DNA from: Armatimonadota bacterium
Lineage (GTDB): Bacteria > Armatimonadota > UBA5829
Length of the DNA stretch: 5,075 bases
Direction of reading: 5' to 3'
Assembly: GCA_023398345.1 (NCBI GenBank)
Contig: JAEWSK010000163.1
Location: 1-5,075, forward strand
Part shown: positions 1-5,075 of the stretch, one piece after another
Position numbering within the stretch: position 1 is the first letter of the stretch
Layout of the letters: each line of letters opens with the position of its first letter
Program-made: the position numbers and the translations under genes
Notes under the pieces: model-generated
The model's input: only the letters and a program-made list of their open reading frames with translations
Database searches by the model: none
Told to the model about the DNA's origin: nothing

Positions 1-1
1 A

Positions 2-820
2 CTTGACGGTGTATTCATTGACAGTGCCGAAGGTGTGAAGCCAAGCTCAAACACACCGATAACCAGACTTCCCGTGGAGGTGCAGTCGTTTGAGCATGGA
101 GTTTATCCCTATTTGAAAGAGCAGGGAGTAGAAACGTATATGAACTGTGCGATCGGCATACTCGGTCAAGCTCCAGCATGCATCTACTTCGATCCGTTTT
201 GGAAAGCAGATGCGACCTATTCGTCTTTGCTGGGTTATGAAAACAATGCGCCGGACAGCACACCAGACGCGTTCTTTCAAGAATGGTCGTTCTTTAAGCA
301 CTATAGTGTGGATGGAGTTACCAGAAACGTATATGATCTCGGATACTGGAACTGCACTATGGAGAGCATGGAAGCTATCGCGACTTGGAACAAAAAGCTT
401 GCAAACGGTCTAAAAAAATCGATGCATGTGCTCGTGGATGGCATAGATAGGCCTTCCGATCCTGCATTGGGTCTCGATGGCTGGGCGCACTTTGGACTGT
501 GTTCGTTTCTGCTGGCGCAGCATGAAAACACATGGCTCGGAGTTGAATACGTAGTTACAAACAGTGGCCCGGTTGATGTAGACTTAACTTGCACGTCCAG
601 GTTGGGTAAATCCGCGAGCGGACGCGGTATGCTTACATCGGACAAAAGTTTGCAAATGAGACTATACAAGAACGGGTTAGTGATCGTAAACGGACACCCA
701 AGCGAATACCGATCCTATCGAACTCCATTGCGTCTTATTGATGAAGACGGCAATTTGTATCCCAAGGGGCTTACGATTAAATTAAAGCCGCACACCGGCA
801 GATTGTTCTTCTATAAGTAG
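2..820 (+). CDS. Putative glycosidase-like protein (GHL15-like), 5'-truncated
   Basis: The frame is open from the left edge to TAG at 818-820, giving 272 residues of a longer protein. A GTG at 35 is in frame, but 11 coding-looking residues precede it (LDGVFIDSAEG), so it is probably an internal Val and not the start. That piece resembles a TIM-barrel strand ending in an acidic residue, as in hypothetical glycosidase families such as GHL15. Further on are a barrel-like segment with GLDGWAHFGLCSFLLAQ and a C-terminal stretch of short beta-like segments (around RLYKNGLVIVNGHPS, ending KLKPHTGRLFFYK). The latter would suit a small beta-sandwich after the barrel. The family assignment is from remembered sequence style, not a search. 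The substrate and the export signal, if any, cannot be judged without the N-terminus. A terminator follows, so the gene is probably transcribed separately from the rpmH operon. The C-terminal part could instead belong to an unrelated uncharacterised family. Confidence 0.5.
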   Translation, partial: LDGVFIDSAEGVKPSSNTPITRLPVEVQSFEHGVYPYLKEQGVETYMNCAIGILGQAPACIYFDPFWKADATYSSLLGYENNAPDSTPDAFFQEWSFFKHYSVDGVTRNVYDLGYWNCTMESMEAIATWNKKLANGLKKSMHVLVDGIDRPSDPALGLDGWAHFGLCSFLLAQHENTWLGVEYVVTNSGPVDVDLTCTSRLGKSASGRGMLTSDKSLQMRLYKNGLVIVNGHPSEYRSYRTPLRLIDEDGNLYPKGLTIKLKPHTGRLFFYK

Positions 821-886
821 CTAAACATGGGATGAAATTTGGAGCTTTGGCAAAAAAACGTGCCGGCGACTCTGTAGAGTGTTGAG

Positions 887-917
887 AGTTCAGCCTCCAT
901 ATGGGGGCTGAACTTTT
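887..917 (+). terminator. Rho-independent terminator after the glycosidase-like gene
   Basis: The arms AGTTCAGCCTCC (887-898) and GGGGGCTGAACT (903-914) form a 12-bp stem with one T-G wobble and an ATAT loop. The T that closes the right arm begins a four-T run (914-917), followed by A. The T-run is short, but the stem is long and partly GC-rich. The reverse strand has no T-run after the hairpin, so it acts on + strand transcripts. It lies 66 nt after the upstream stop codon and before the rpmH promoter, which separates the two transcription units. Confidence 0.75.
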
Positions 918-986
918 ATGGGAAGCTTTTTGAAAAACTCTCAAGCAACGTTTTCCAAAAACGACACACGTCACACACTTTAATGA

Positions 987-1016
987 TTGTAAGACAGCTA
1001 CTGCATATGATATAAT
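987..1016 (+). promoter_or_regulatory. Extended -10 housekeeping sigma promoter for rpmH operon
   Basis: A perfect TATAAT at 1011-1016 is preceded directly by TGA (1008-1010), making the extended -10 motif TGnTATAAT. A weak -35 candidate, TTGTAA at 987-992, lies 18 bp upstream and matches TTGACA at 4 of 6 positions. Transcription would start near 1022-1025, giving a leader of about 25 nt before the rpmH ATG. No other promoter this good was seen before yidD, yidC or jag, which fits one operon transcript. Confidence 0.75.
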
Positions 1017-1025
1017 AGGTCTCCA

Positions 1026-1042
1026 AGCTAGGGGGTATAGCT
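1026..1042 (+). promoter_or_regulatory. rpmH ribosome binding site in the loop of a small hairpin
   Basis: The G-run GGGGG (1031-1035) is the only strong Shine-Dalgarno-like sequence before rpmH. It lies 13 nt from the ATG, which is longer than usual. It is flanked by a perfect inverted repeat, AGCTA (1026-1030) and TAGCT (1038-1042), leaving the 7-nt loop GGGGGTA. If the stem forms, the G-run is exposed and the effective distance to the start codon shortens. The repeat is seen directly; the role is inferred. Confidence 0.4.
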
Positions 1043-1048
1043 GAAAAG

Positions 1049-1183
1049 ATGAAACGTACATATCAACCGAAATGCCGCGCGCGAAAACGCGAGCACGGTT
1101 TTATGGCACGAATGTCGTCTCGTGGTGGACGCAAAGTGCTTAAGTTAAGGCGCGCAAAGGGTCGTTGGGCATTGACTGCCTAG
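1049..1183 (+). CDS. rpmH: Large ribosomal subunit protein bL34
   Basis: This gene encodes 44 residues and begins [18 protein letters not shown], the typical start of bL34. It continues with [20 protein letters not shown] and ends in ALTA, and all conserved blocks are present. bL34 is a small, very basic protein of the 50S subunit that packs against 23S rRNA. The length is within the usual 44-50 residues. One Cys (residue 9) sits where many homologues have Asn or Arg. The ATG at 1049 is preceded by the G-run at 1031-1035 and by an extended -10 promoter about 25 nt upstream of the leader, so rpmH heads the operon. rnpA starts 17 nt after its stop, the classic rpmH-rnpA pairing that links ribosome and RNase P synthesis. 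Confidence 0.97.
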   Translation: MKRTYQPKCRARKREHGFMARMSSRGGRKVLKLRRAKGRWALTA

Positions 1184-1200
1184 CGTTAGGGCACGACTTT

Positions 1201-1551
1201 ATGCTGCCCTCACAATCGAGACTGAAACGACGCTCCGAGTTCGGAAGAGTCTACGCGAAAGGGAGGTCCTGTGTGACGGACCTCATTGTCGTGTACGCAC
1301 TGCCCCGACGTGGCGAAGTGACAAAAATCGGGTTTTCAGTGGGAAAGAAACTGGGCGGAGCCGTAGCGCGCAATCGCGTCAGGCGGGTTCTTCAAGAGTC
1401 CACCGGCCAGTTTCTGCCAAACATAAAAGTCGGCTATTCGATTGTGGTGGTTGCTAGAGTAAAAGCTGGGGCGGCTACATTTACCGCTATTTCGGCGGCT
1501 CTGGAGTCGACCTTTGTGAGATTAGGCGTAATGAATGCGGGCAATCGCTAG
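1201..1551 (+). CDS. rnpA: Ribonuclease P protein component
   Basis: This gene encodes 116 residues, the usual RnpA length. The protein binds the catalytic RNase P RNA and helps it recognise precursor tRNA during 5'-leader removal. The family hallmark is the basic segment [20 protein letters not shown] (residues 45-64), with the RNR motif at residues 57-59. The N-terminal block [20 protein letters not shown] matches the substrate-binding start of the family. I chose the ATG at 1201 because family members normally begin ML-P-xx-xRL, and because AGGG (1188-1191) lies 9 nt upstream. A TTG at 1165 would add 12 residues (starting MGIDCLALG) and overlap rpmH by 19 nt; it looks less likely. The 3' end overlaps yidD by 17 nt, suggesting translational coupling. 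The RNase P RNA gene is not in this window. Confidence 0.96.
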   Translation: MLPSQSRLKRRSEFGRVYAKGRSCVTDLIVVYALPRRGEVTKIGFSVGKKLGGAVARNRVRRVLQESTGQFLPNIKVGYSIVVVARVKAGAATFTAISAALESTFVRLGVMNAGNR

Positions 1552-1768
1552 AATACCATCCCGCTGTATCATATTCCTTATAAGGAGTGTCTATCAACAG
1601 GCCTCGCGGCGCTTCTGGGTGAGGACCTGCCGTTACACGCCAACATGCTCGGAATATGCGGCCCAAGCTATCGATAAATACGGCTGCATAAAGGGCATAT
1701 GGTTGGGTGTATGCAGGATTGCTCGCTGCCACCCTTGGGCTCCGGGCGGGGACGACCCTGTGCCGTAG
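1535..1768 (+). CDS. yidD: Membrane protein insertion efficiency factor YidD
   Basis: This gene encodes 77 residues, typical of YidD, a small membrane-associated protein that assists insertion of nascent inner-membrane proteins near YidC. An N-terminal amphipathic or hydrophobic helix lies at about residues 10-21 ([12 protein letters not shown]). The family signature [11 protein letters not shown] is at residues 32-42, and the C-terminal signature [14 protein letters not shown] is at 64-77. Cys32, Cys38 and Cys65 are present. The ATG at 1535 lies inside the end of rnpA and is preceded by AGG (1524-1526) at 8 nt. The 17-nt overlap in a different frame suggests coupling to rnpA translation. yidC starts 19 nt after the stop, the normal order. 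The protein ends directly at DPVP, without the longer tail seen in some homologues. Confidence 0.95.
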   Translation: MRAIARIPSRCIIFLIRSVYQQASRRFWVRTCRYTPTCSEYAAQAIDKYGCIKGIWLGVCRIARCHPWAPGGDDPVP

Positions 1769-1787
1769 GCTGTGAGCAATTTTCAAT

Positions 1788-3041
1788 ATGAGACTAAAAA
1801 GAATTGCAACATCGCTTGTCGCCGTGTTGGCGTTTGTCCTGATGTTTGCCGGATGCGCAAATAAGGCACAAGTGGACGATCCTGATAAATTTATCAAGGA
1901 TGCCCGCGAGCTCGTTACAAAAGCGGCTGCCGAAAAGAGCAGCGCTCGTCGAGACAAAAATTATCAGCAGGCCATTGAAAAATACACTGCCGTAGCAAGC
2001 ACTTTTAAGGACAAGCCCCAAGGTGCTGTCGCGACGTATGAACTGGGCGTGCTCTATGAAACCGCCCAAGGCAAGACAAAGAATCTCCAGTTGGCCTACA
2101 ACGAGTTCTCGGCGTTTGTAAACAAGTTCGACAAAACGCGCGAGCAGATGGTTCAGCTCGGGCTGCTTTCCAATGAAATCAGCCAGATTCAATCGCTTTT
2201 GACGCAGGCGAAAGAAAAAAAGGCGCATGTCGCCGATGAGTTGGATCACTACAATGCAACACATCCGCTGTGGGGCATTATTGACCTCTATGCAATAATG
2301 AACTTCCTTGTGAACCTGACCGGCGCGCATAAGGCGTTTAGCTATTGGTTTGCAATTGTTTTAATTACAATCATAGTAAAGCTCATTATCACCCCGCTTA
2401 CCAAGGCGCAGTTCAAAGCAATGAAAGAAATGCAGAAGATTTCGCCCTTGGTCAAGCAGATTCAGGAAAAGTATAAGGGCGATCAACAGACCATCGGCAC
2501 AAAGACGATGGATCTCTACAAAGAGCACAACATCAACCCATTTGCGAGCTGTCTGCCGCTGCTGATACAGATGCCGATATTGCTGCTTTTGTATCGGACA
2601 ATACTTACGTATCAGTTCCAGTTCCAAAAAGGCACATTTTTGTGGATAGGCAGCACATTTGCGCATGCTACCAGCGTCACGATGCCTGTTGGCGCGGGTG
2701 GGCCGGTGTGGGTAACAGCCAGAAACTTGGCCGAGCCGGACTTGATTTTAGTTATACTCTACGCAATAAGCATGTATATTTCGACAAAGCTCTCCAACGT
2801 GGATCCGACACAGGCCGAGCAGCAGAAAATGATGTCGATTATGATGCCGATCATGTTCGCTGTGCTGTTCGCGGGGTTCCAGTCGGCTTTCCTTTTGTAT
2901 TGGCTGGTGTTCAATATTCTTCAGACAATACAGCAGTATTTGATCCTTTACAAGCACGGCGAGCCGGTTCCCGTAGTCGGGCCAACGCCGCCGTCTACAG
3001 ATGACACACCGCGCCCGCCGAGAAGAAGACGGCGCAGATAG
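1788..3041 (+). CDS. yidC: Membrane protein insertase YidC (Oxa1/Alb3) with TPR-like N-domain
   Basis: This gene encodes 417 residues. YidC inserts membrane proteins alone or with SecYEG. Residues 1-22 form a signal peptide ending FAGC, so Cys23 is probably lipidated, as in SpoIIIJ. Residues about 30-155 are a soluble helical region; the stretch around YQQAIEKYTAVASTF and the following YELGVLYETAQ resemble TPR helices. The insertase core follows. A first hydrophobic helix is at about 161-180. TM 186-204 is followed by the cytoplasmic helical hairpin at 205-250 (KAQFKAMKEMQKISP, then KEHNINP). Further TMs are near 251-273, 317-333 and 352-386, with the typical PLLIQMPI at 257-264. Lys198 occupies the place of the conserved groove Arg. 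The tail is Pro-rich and ends in six Arg, suiting ribosome contact. An in-frame stop at 1773 supports ATG 1788; its Shine-Dalgarno (GTGAG, 1772-1776) is weak. Confidence 0.95.
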   Translation: MRLKRIATSLVAVLAFVLMFAGCANKAQVDDPDKFIKDARELVTKAAAEKSSARRDKNYQQAIEKYTAVASTFKDKPQGAVATYELGVLYETAQGKTKNLQLAYNEFSAFVNKFDKTREQMVQLGLLSNEISQIQSLLTQAKEKKAHVADELDHYNATHPLWGIIDLYAIMNFLVNLTGAHKAFSYWFAIVLITIIVKLIITPLTKAQFKAMKEMQKISPLVKQIQEKYKGDQQTIGTKTMDLYKEHNINPFASCLPLLIQMPILLLLYRTILTYQFQFQKGTFLWIGSTFAHATSVTMPVGAGGPVWVTARNLAEPDLILVILYAISMYISTKLSNVDPTQAEQQKMMSIMMPIMFAVLFAGFQSAFLLYWLVFNILQTIQQYLILYKHGEPVPVVGPTPPSTDDTPRPPRRRRRR

Positions 3042-3086
3042 GATTGTTCGCGGCCTCGCTCGGAAGAGCCCGGCTGCCTATATAGC

Positions 3087-3097
3087 GGAGGCTGGAG
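3087..3097 (+). promoter_or_regulatory. Strong ribosome binding site for jag
   Basis: GGAGG at 3087-3091 lies 10 nt before the jag ATG, and a second GGAG at 3094-3097 lies only 4 nt before it. This is the clearest Shine-Dalgarno in the operon. It supports independent initiation at 3102, which matters because the frame is open all the way back to the yidC stop codon. Confidence 0.7.
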
Positions 3098-3101
3098 TCA
3101 G

Positions 3102-3833
3102 ATGGATAAAATTGAAGTAAGCGGAAGAACAACCGAGGAAGCAATACAAATAGCGGCAAAGCAGTTAGGTGTTGGAATTGACGACGTGGAGCATGAAATA
3201 GTCGAGGAGGGTGCAAAGGGATTTCTTGGCCTTGGACAGTCACCCACTCTTATTAAAGCATGGGTTCGCGAAGGAGTCGAAATTCCCGCAAAACCAAGCT
3301 CTGTCTTTGAAGAATATACGTCGCAGCAAGAAGAAATAGCTGAGCCTGCAGCGGAAAAAGCCCAGTCGGAAGGCGACATTGATGCATTTTGCGCAAAACT
3401 GCTCGGTATGCTTGACGATATTTTAGGCGCAATGAATGTGTCGGCAAAACCAGTCGTAAGGTCCGTAGATGCCGGCGAAGTGGACATTGCAATTAACGGC
3501 GAGGACGTCGCCATATTGATCGGCAGACACGGTCAGACTTTGGACGCCCTGCAGTATCTTATCAGTATAGCCGCCAATCGCGCATGTGGGACAAGATTTC
3601 GCGTTGTCATCGACGCTGAGGGCTACAGAGATCGGCATCGGGCGCTTTTAGAAAATAAAGCTCGCGAATACGCGGCTGCAGTAAAGTCCGAAGGTCAAGA
3701 GGCCGAACTCGAACCACAGGATGCGCGCGACCGCAGGATCATTCACATGACACTTGCGGACGATCCCGATGTATACACCTACAGCGAGGGCGAGGGCATC
3801 AACAGGCACGTCGTCATTTCGCCGAGAAAGTAA
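3102..3833 (+). CDS. jag: RNA-binding protein Jag/KhpB (Jag-N, KH and R3H domains)
   Basis: This gene encodes 243 residues. Jag (also KhpB or EloR) is a cytoplasmic RNA-binding protein that in Gram-positives acts with KhpA in post-transcriptional control of cell elongation; it is named for association with SpoIIIJ. The Jag-N domain covers residues 1-55, with KGFLGLG at 39-45. An acidic linker (about 60-92) follows. The KH domain (about 95-172) has the GxxG loop as GRHG at 141-144, within ILIGRHGQTLDALQYL. The R3H domain ends the protein, with R211 and H215 spaced as R-x3-H in RRIIH, then TYSEGEG at 226-232 and the terminal NRHVVISPR. All three expected domains are intact and the length is within the usual range. 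The gene lies 60 nt after yidC, its standard neighbour. The start has a strong GGAGG site. Confidence 0.95.
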   Translation: MDKIEVSGRTTEEAIQIAAKQLGVGIDDVEHEIVEEGAKGFLGLGQSPTLIKAWVREGVEIPAKPSSVFEEYTSQQEEIAEPAAEKAQSEGDIDAFCAKLLGMLDDILGAMNVSAKPVVRSVDAGEVDIAINGEDVAILIGRHGQTLDALQYLISIAANRACGTRFRVVIDAEGYRDRHRALLENKAREYAAAVKSEGQEAELEPQDARDRRIIHMTLADDPDVYTYSEGEGINRHVVISPRK

Positions 3834-3843
3834 ATTTATTTTG

Positions 3844-3872
3844 CATCCCTCCGATTCACACTCGGGGGGATG
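3844..3872 (+). promoter_or_regulatory. Hairpin in the jag-mnmE gap overlapping a possible mnmE start
   Basis: CATCCCTCCGA (3844-3854) and TCGGGGGGATG (3862-3872) form an 11-bp stem with one T-G wobble and the 7-nt loop TTCACAC. No T-run follows on either strand, so a simple intrinsic terminator is unlikely. The right arm contains six G and an ATG (3870-3872) in frame with mnmE. The hairpin could therefore hide a start site, stabilise the upstream mRNA end, or attenuate transcription weakly. The structure is seen directly; the role is inferred. Confidence 0.5.
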
Positions 3873-3893
3873 AAAGTTAACCGATCAACTCCT

Positions 3894-5075
3894 ATGGACA
3901 CTATCGCCGCAATCGCCACCCCAATAGGTTCAGGGGCCATCGGCATTGTGCGCATCAGCGGGCCGAGTGCTCTTGATGTCGCCTCGCAGATCTTTGTTCC
4001 TGACCCACGAAACTTGGCATCTCATTCGGCTCGCCATGGCAAACTAATGCGGCCCACATTCGGCTGTAAAGAGCGCGAGTATATCGACGATGTCGTTATT
4101 ACAGTTTTTCGCGCGCCGCACAGTTACACCGGCGAAGACACTGTCGAGATAAGCTGCCACGGCGGGCTGGCGACGGTGAGATCGACGCTGCGCGCGACAC
4201 TCGACGCCGGGGCGCGCTTGGCCGAACCGGGCGAGTTTACGCAGCGCGCATTTTTAAACGGCAAACTCGACTTAGCTCAGGCCGAGGCAGTCAACGACAT
4301 TATCCGTGCGCGCACAGACGATGCGCGAAAAATCGCACTGCGGCAACTCGACGGCGACCTGAGCGCTCGTGTGATCGAGATAAACAAAAGCATCTTAGGC
4401 TTAATTGCGGCAATAGAGGCAGCAATTGACTTTCCAGATGATGTGGACGAACCCGAAGTCGGTCGGCTTCAAAGCGAGATGACTTTGGCGCTAAACGGCG
4501 TAAATTTGCTGATCGAGTCATTTGACACAGGCCGAATTTATCGCGAGGGTCTTAGGGTTGTTATCGCCGGGCAGGTGAACGTCGGCAAGTCCAGTTTGCT
4601 CAACGCGCTTCTTCGACATGCGCGGGCAATTGTCACTCCAATTCCAGGCACAACCCGCGATTTGATTGAAGAGAGCCTTGAAATTCAAGGCATTCCAATT
4701 GTCGCGATAGACACCGCCGGGCTGCGCACAACCGACGACCCAGTGGAAAGCATCGGCGTCGAGCTTACGCGGCGATCAATTGGATCGGCAGATATTATTC
4801 TTCTTGTAATTGATGCCTCAAAAGGTCTTTGCGATGAAGACCGCCTACTGCTAGCTGAAACAAACAATGCGTCGGTGTTGATTGTGGCAAACAAGGCCGA
4901 TTTGCTTGCGCATCCTTGCCAACTGTCTAACTTAAGTGAGGGAGTTGTCGCAATATCGACATCCGCGCTAACCGGCCAGGGCATAGAGGATTTGGAAACC
5001 AAGATAGCAGATATTGCAAAATCGAGTTCTTCGTGCAGTGAAGGCGCCATCGTAACCAATGCGCGCCACCAACAA
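3894..5075 (+). CDS. mnmE: tRNA modification GTPase MnmE, 3'-truncated by the window
   Basis: 394 codons run to the window edge without a stop; the family is about 450-460 residues, so roughly 60 are missing, including the C-terminal CxGK catalytic motif. With MnmG, MnmE builds the (carboxymethyl)aminomethyl modification at U34 of certain tRNAs, using a folate-derived carbon, and it is a dimeric GTPase. The folate-binding domain begins MDTIAAIATPIGSGAIGIVR. PHSYTGEDTVEISCHGG and EPGEFTQRAFLNGKLDLAQ follow. The G domain has GQVNVGKS (226-233), GTTRD (252-256), DTAGLR (273-278) with Glu285 in the family position, NKAD (333-336) and TSALTG (356-361). ATG 3894 gives the usual N-terminus but lacks a good Shine-Dalgarno. 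ATG 3870 would add eight residues (MKVNRSTP). The gene probably shares the yidC-jag transcript. Confidence 0.96.
   Translation, partial: MDTIAAIATPIGSGAIGIVRISGPSALDVASQIFVPDPRNLASHSARHGKLMRPTFGCKEREYIDDVVITVFRAPHSYTGEDTVEISCHGGLATVRSTLRATLDAGARLAEPGEFTQRAFLNGKLDLAQAEAVNDIIRARTDDARKIALRQLDGDLSARVIEINKSILGLIAAIEAAIDFPDDVDEPEVGRLQSEMTLALNGVNLLIESFDTGRIYREGLRVVIAGQVNVGKSSLLNALLRHARAIVTPIPGTTRDLIEESLEIQGIPIVAIDTAGLRTTDDPVESIGVELTRRSIGSADIILLVIDASKGLCDEDRLLLAETNNASVLIVANKADLLAHPCQLSNLSEGVVAISTSALTGQGIEDLETKIADIAKSSSSCSEGAIVTNARHQQ

Larger units (their letters stand above)
821..1048 (+). other. Intergenic region upstream of rpmH
   Basis: This 228-nt gap contains the terminator (887-917), the rpmH promoter (about 987-1016) and the rpmH leader. 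The AT-rich part (about 915-990) holds A and T runs, but I see no sequence close to the DnaA box TTATCCACA; the nearest look-alike is TTTTCCAAA. A minus-strand reading frame crosses the region, but it runs through the terminator and promoter and looks non-coding. I find no RNA gene or riboswitch here. Confidence 0.6.

Noticed and set aside
921..956. Second hairpin from GGAAGC to GTTTTCC
   Set aside because: Only a few end bases pair, and the inner A and T runs give weak, slippery pairing with a large loop.
915..990. Replication origin in the AT-rich part of the rpmH upstream gap
   Set aside because: No sequence close to TTATCCACA and no repeated 9-mers were found. The AT-rich stretch is short and better explained by promoter context.
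777..1061. Minus-strand reading frame of 94 residues crossing the rpmH upstream gap
   Set aside because: It spans a plus-strand terminator, the rpmH promoter and the ends of two genes. Its translation shows no domain or biased composition typical of a protein.
1487..1957. Minus-strand reading frame of 156 residues opposite rnpA, yidD and yidC
   Set aside because: It lies opposite three well-recognised conserved genes and has no family resemblance, so it is a shadow of their codon usage.
1794..2330. Minus-strand reading frame of 178 residues opposite the yidC N-domain
   Set aside because: The plus strand encodes a continuous signal peptide plus helical domain leading into the YidC core. The antisense frame has no recognisable features.
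3098..3514. Minus-strand Ser-rich reading frame of 138 residues opposite jag
   Set aside because: It is antisense to clear Jag-N and KH coding sequence. The Ser and Ala richness follows from the complement of jag codons.
3844..3872. Hairpin after jag as a strong intrinsic terminator
   Set aside because: The stem is good, but AAAGTTAACC follows on the plus strand and there is no T-run on either side. It is kept as a structured element only.

Overview
This window carries a conserved bacterial chromosomal block, rpmH-rnpA-yidD-yidC-jag-mnmE, with every gene on the + strand. Upstream lies the 3' end of an unrelated gene that probably encodes a glycosidase-like protein. The block is ordinary housekeeping content, often found near the replication origin. 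I see no mobile element, CRISPR array, tRNA or rRNA, and no convincing new multigene system.

The organism is a bacterium with mixed codon usage and moderate GC content. YidC is made as a likely lipoprotein with a helical, TPR-like extracytoplasmic domain. It therefore matches neither the proteobacterial form, which has a large beta-sandwich P1 domain, nor the short Firmicutes SpoIIIJ form. With the GHL15-like neighbour, this makes a deep-branching lineage such as Armatimonadota plausible, but that is a low-confidence inference. MnmE and Jag look generally bacterial.

Layout: 2-820 is a 5'-truncated gene whose product resembles the C-terminal part of a (beta/alpha)8-type glycosidase. The gap 821-1048 holds a good hairpin terminator (887-917) and an extended -10 promoter (TGATATAAT at 1008-1016). 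It also holds a small hairpin that places the rpmH Shine-Dalgarno G-run in its loop. rpmH (1049-1183) is a 44-codon gene. rnpA (1201-1551) and yidD (1535-1768) overlap by 17 nt. yidC (1788-3041), jag (3102-3833) and mnmE (3894 to beyond the right edge) follow. The last three share one reading frame. They are separated by one TAG and one TAA, each followed by exactly 20 sense codons before the next start.

The likely operon joins a ribosomal protein (L34), the protein subunit of the tRNA 5'-processing enzyme RNase P, the membrane-protein insertion helper YidD, the insertase YidC, the RNA-binding protein Jag/KhpB and the tRNA wobble-uridine modification GTPase MnmE. The theme is making ribosomes and tRNAs and inserting nascent membrane proteins. 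mnmG, rsmG and parAB often follow in such clusters but lie outside the window. dnaA is not immediately upstream, and I found no convincing DnaA-box cluster in the 228-nt gap.
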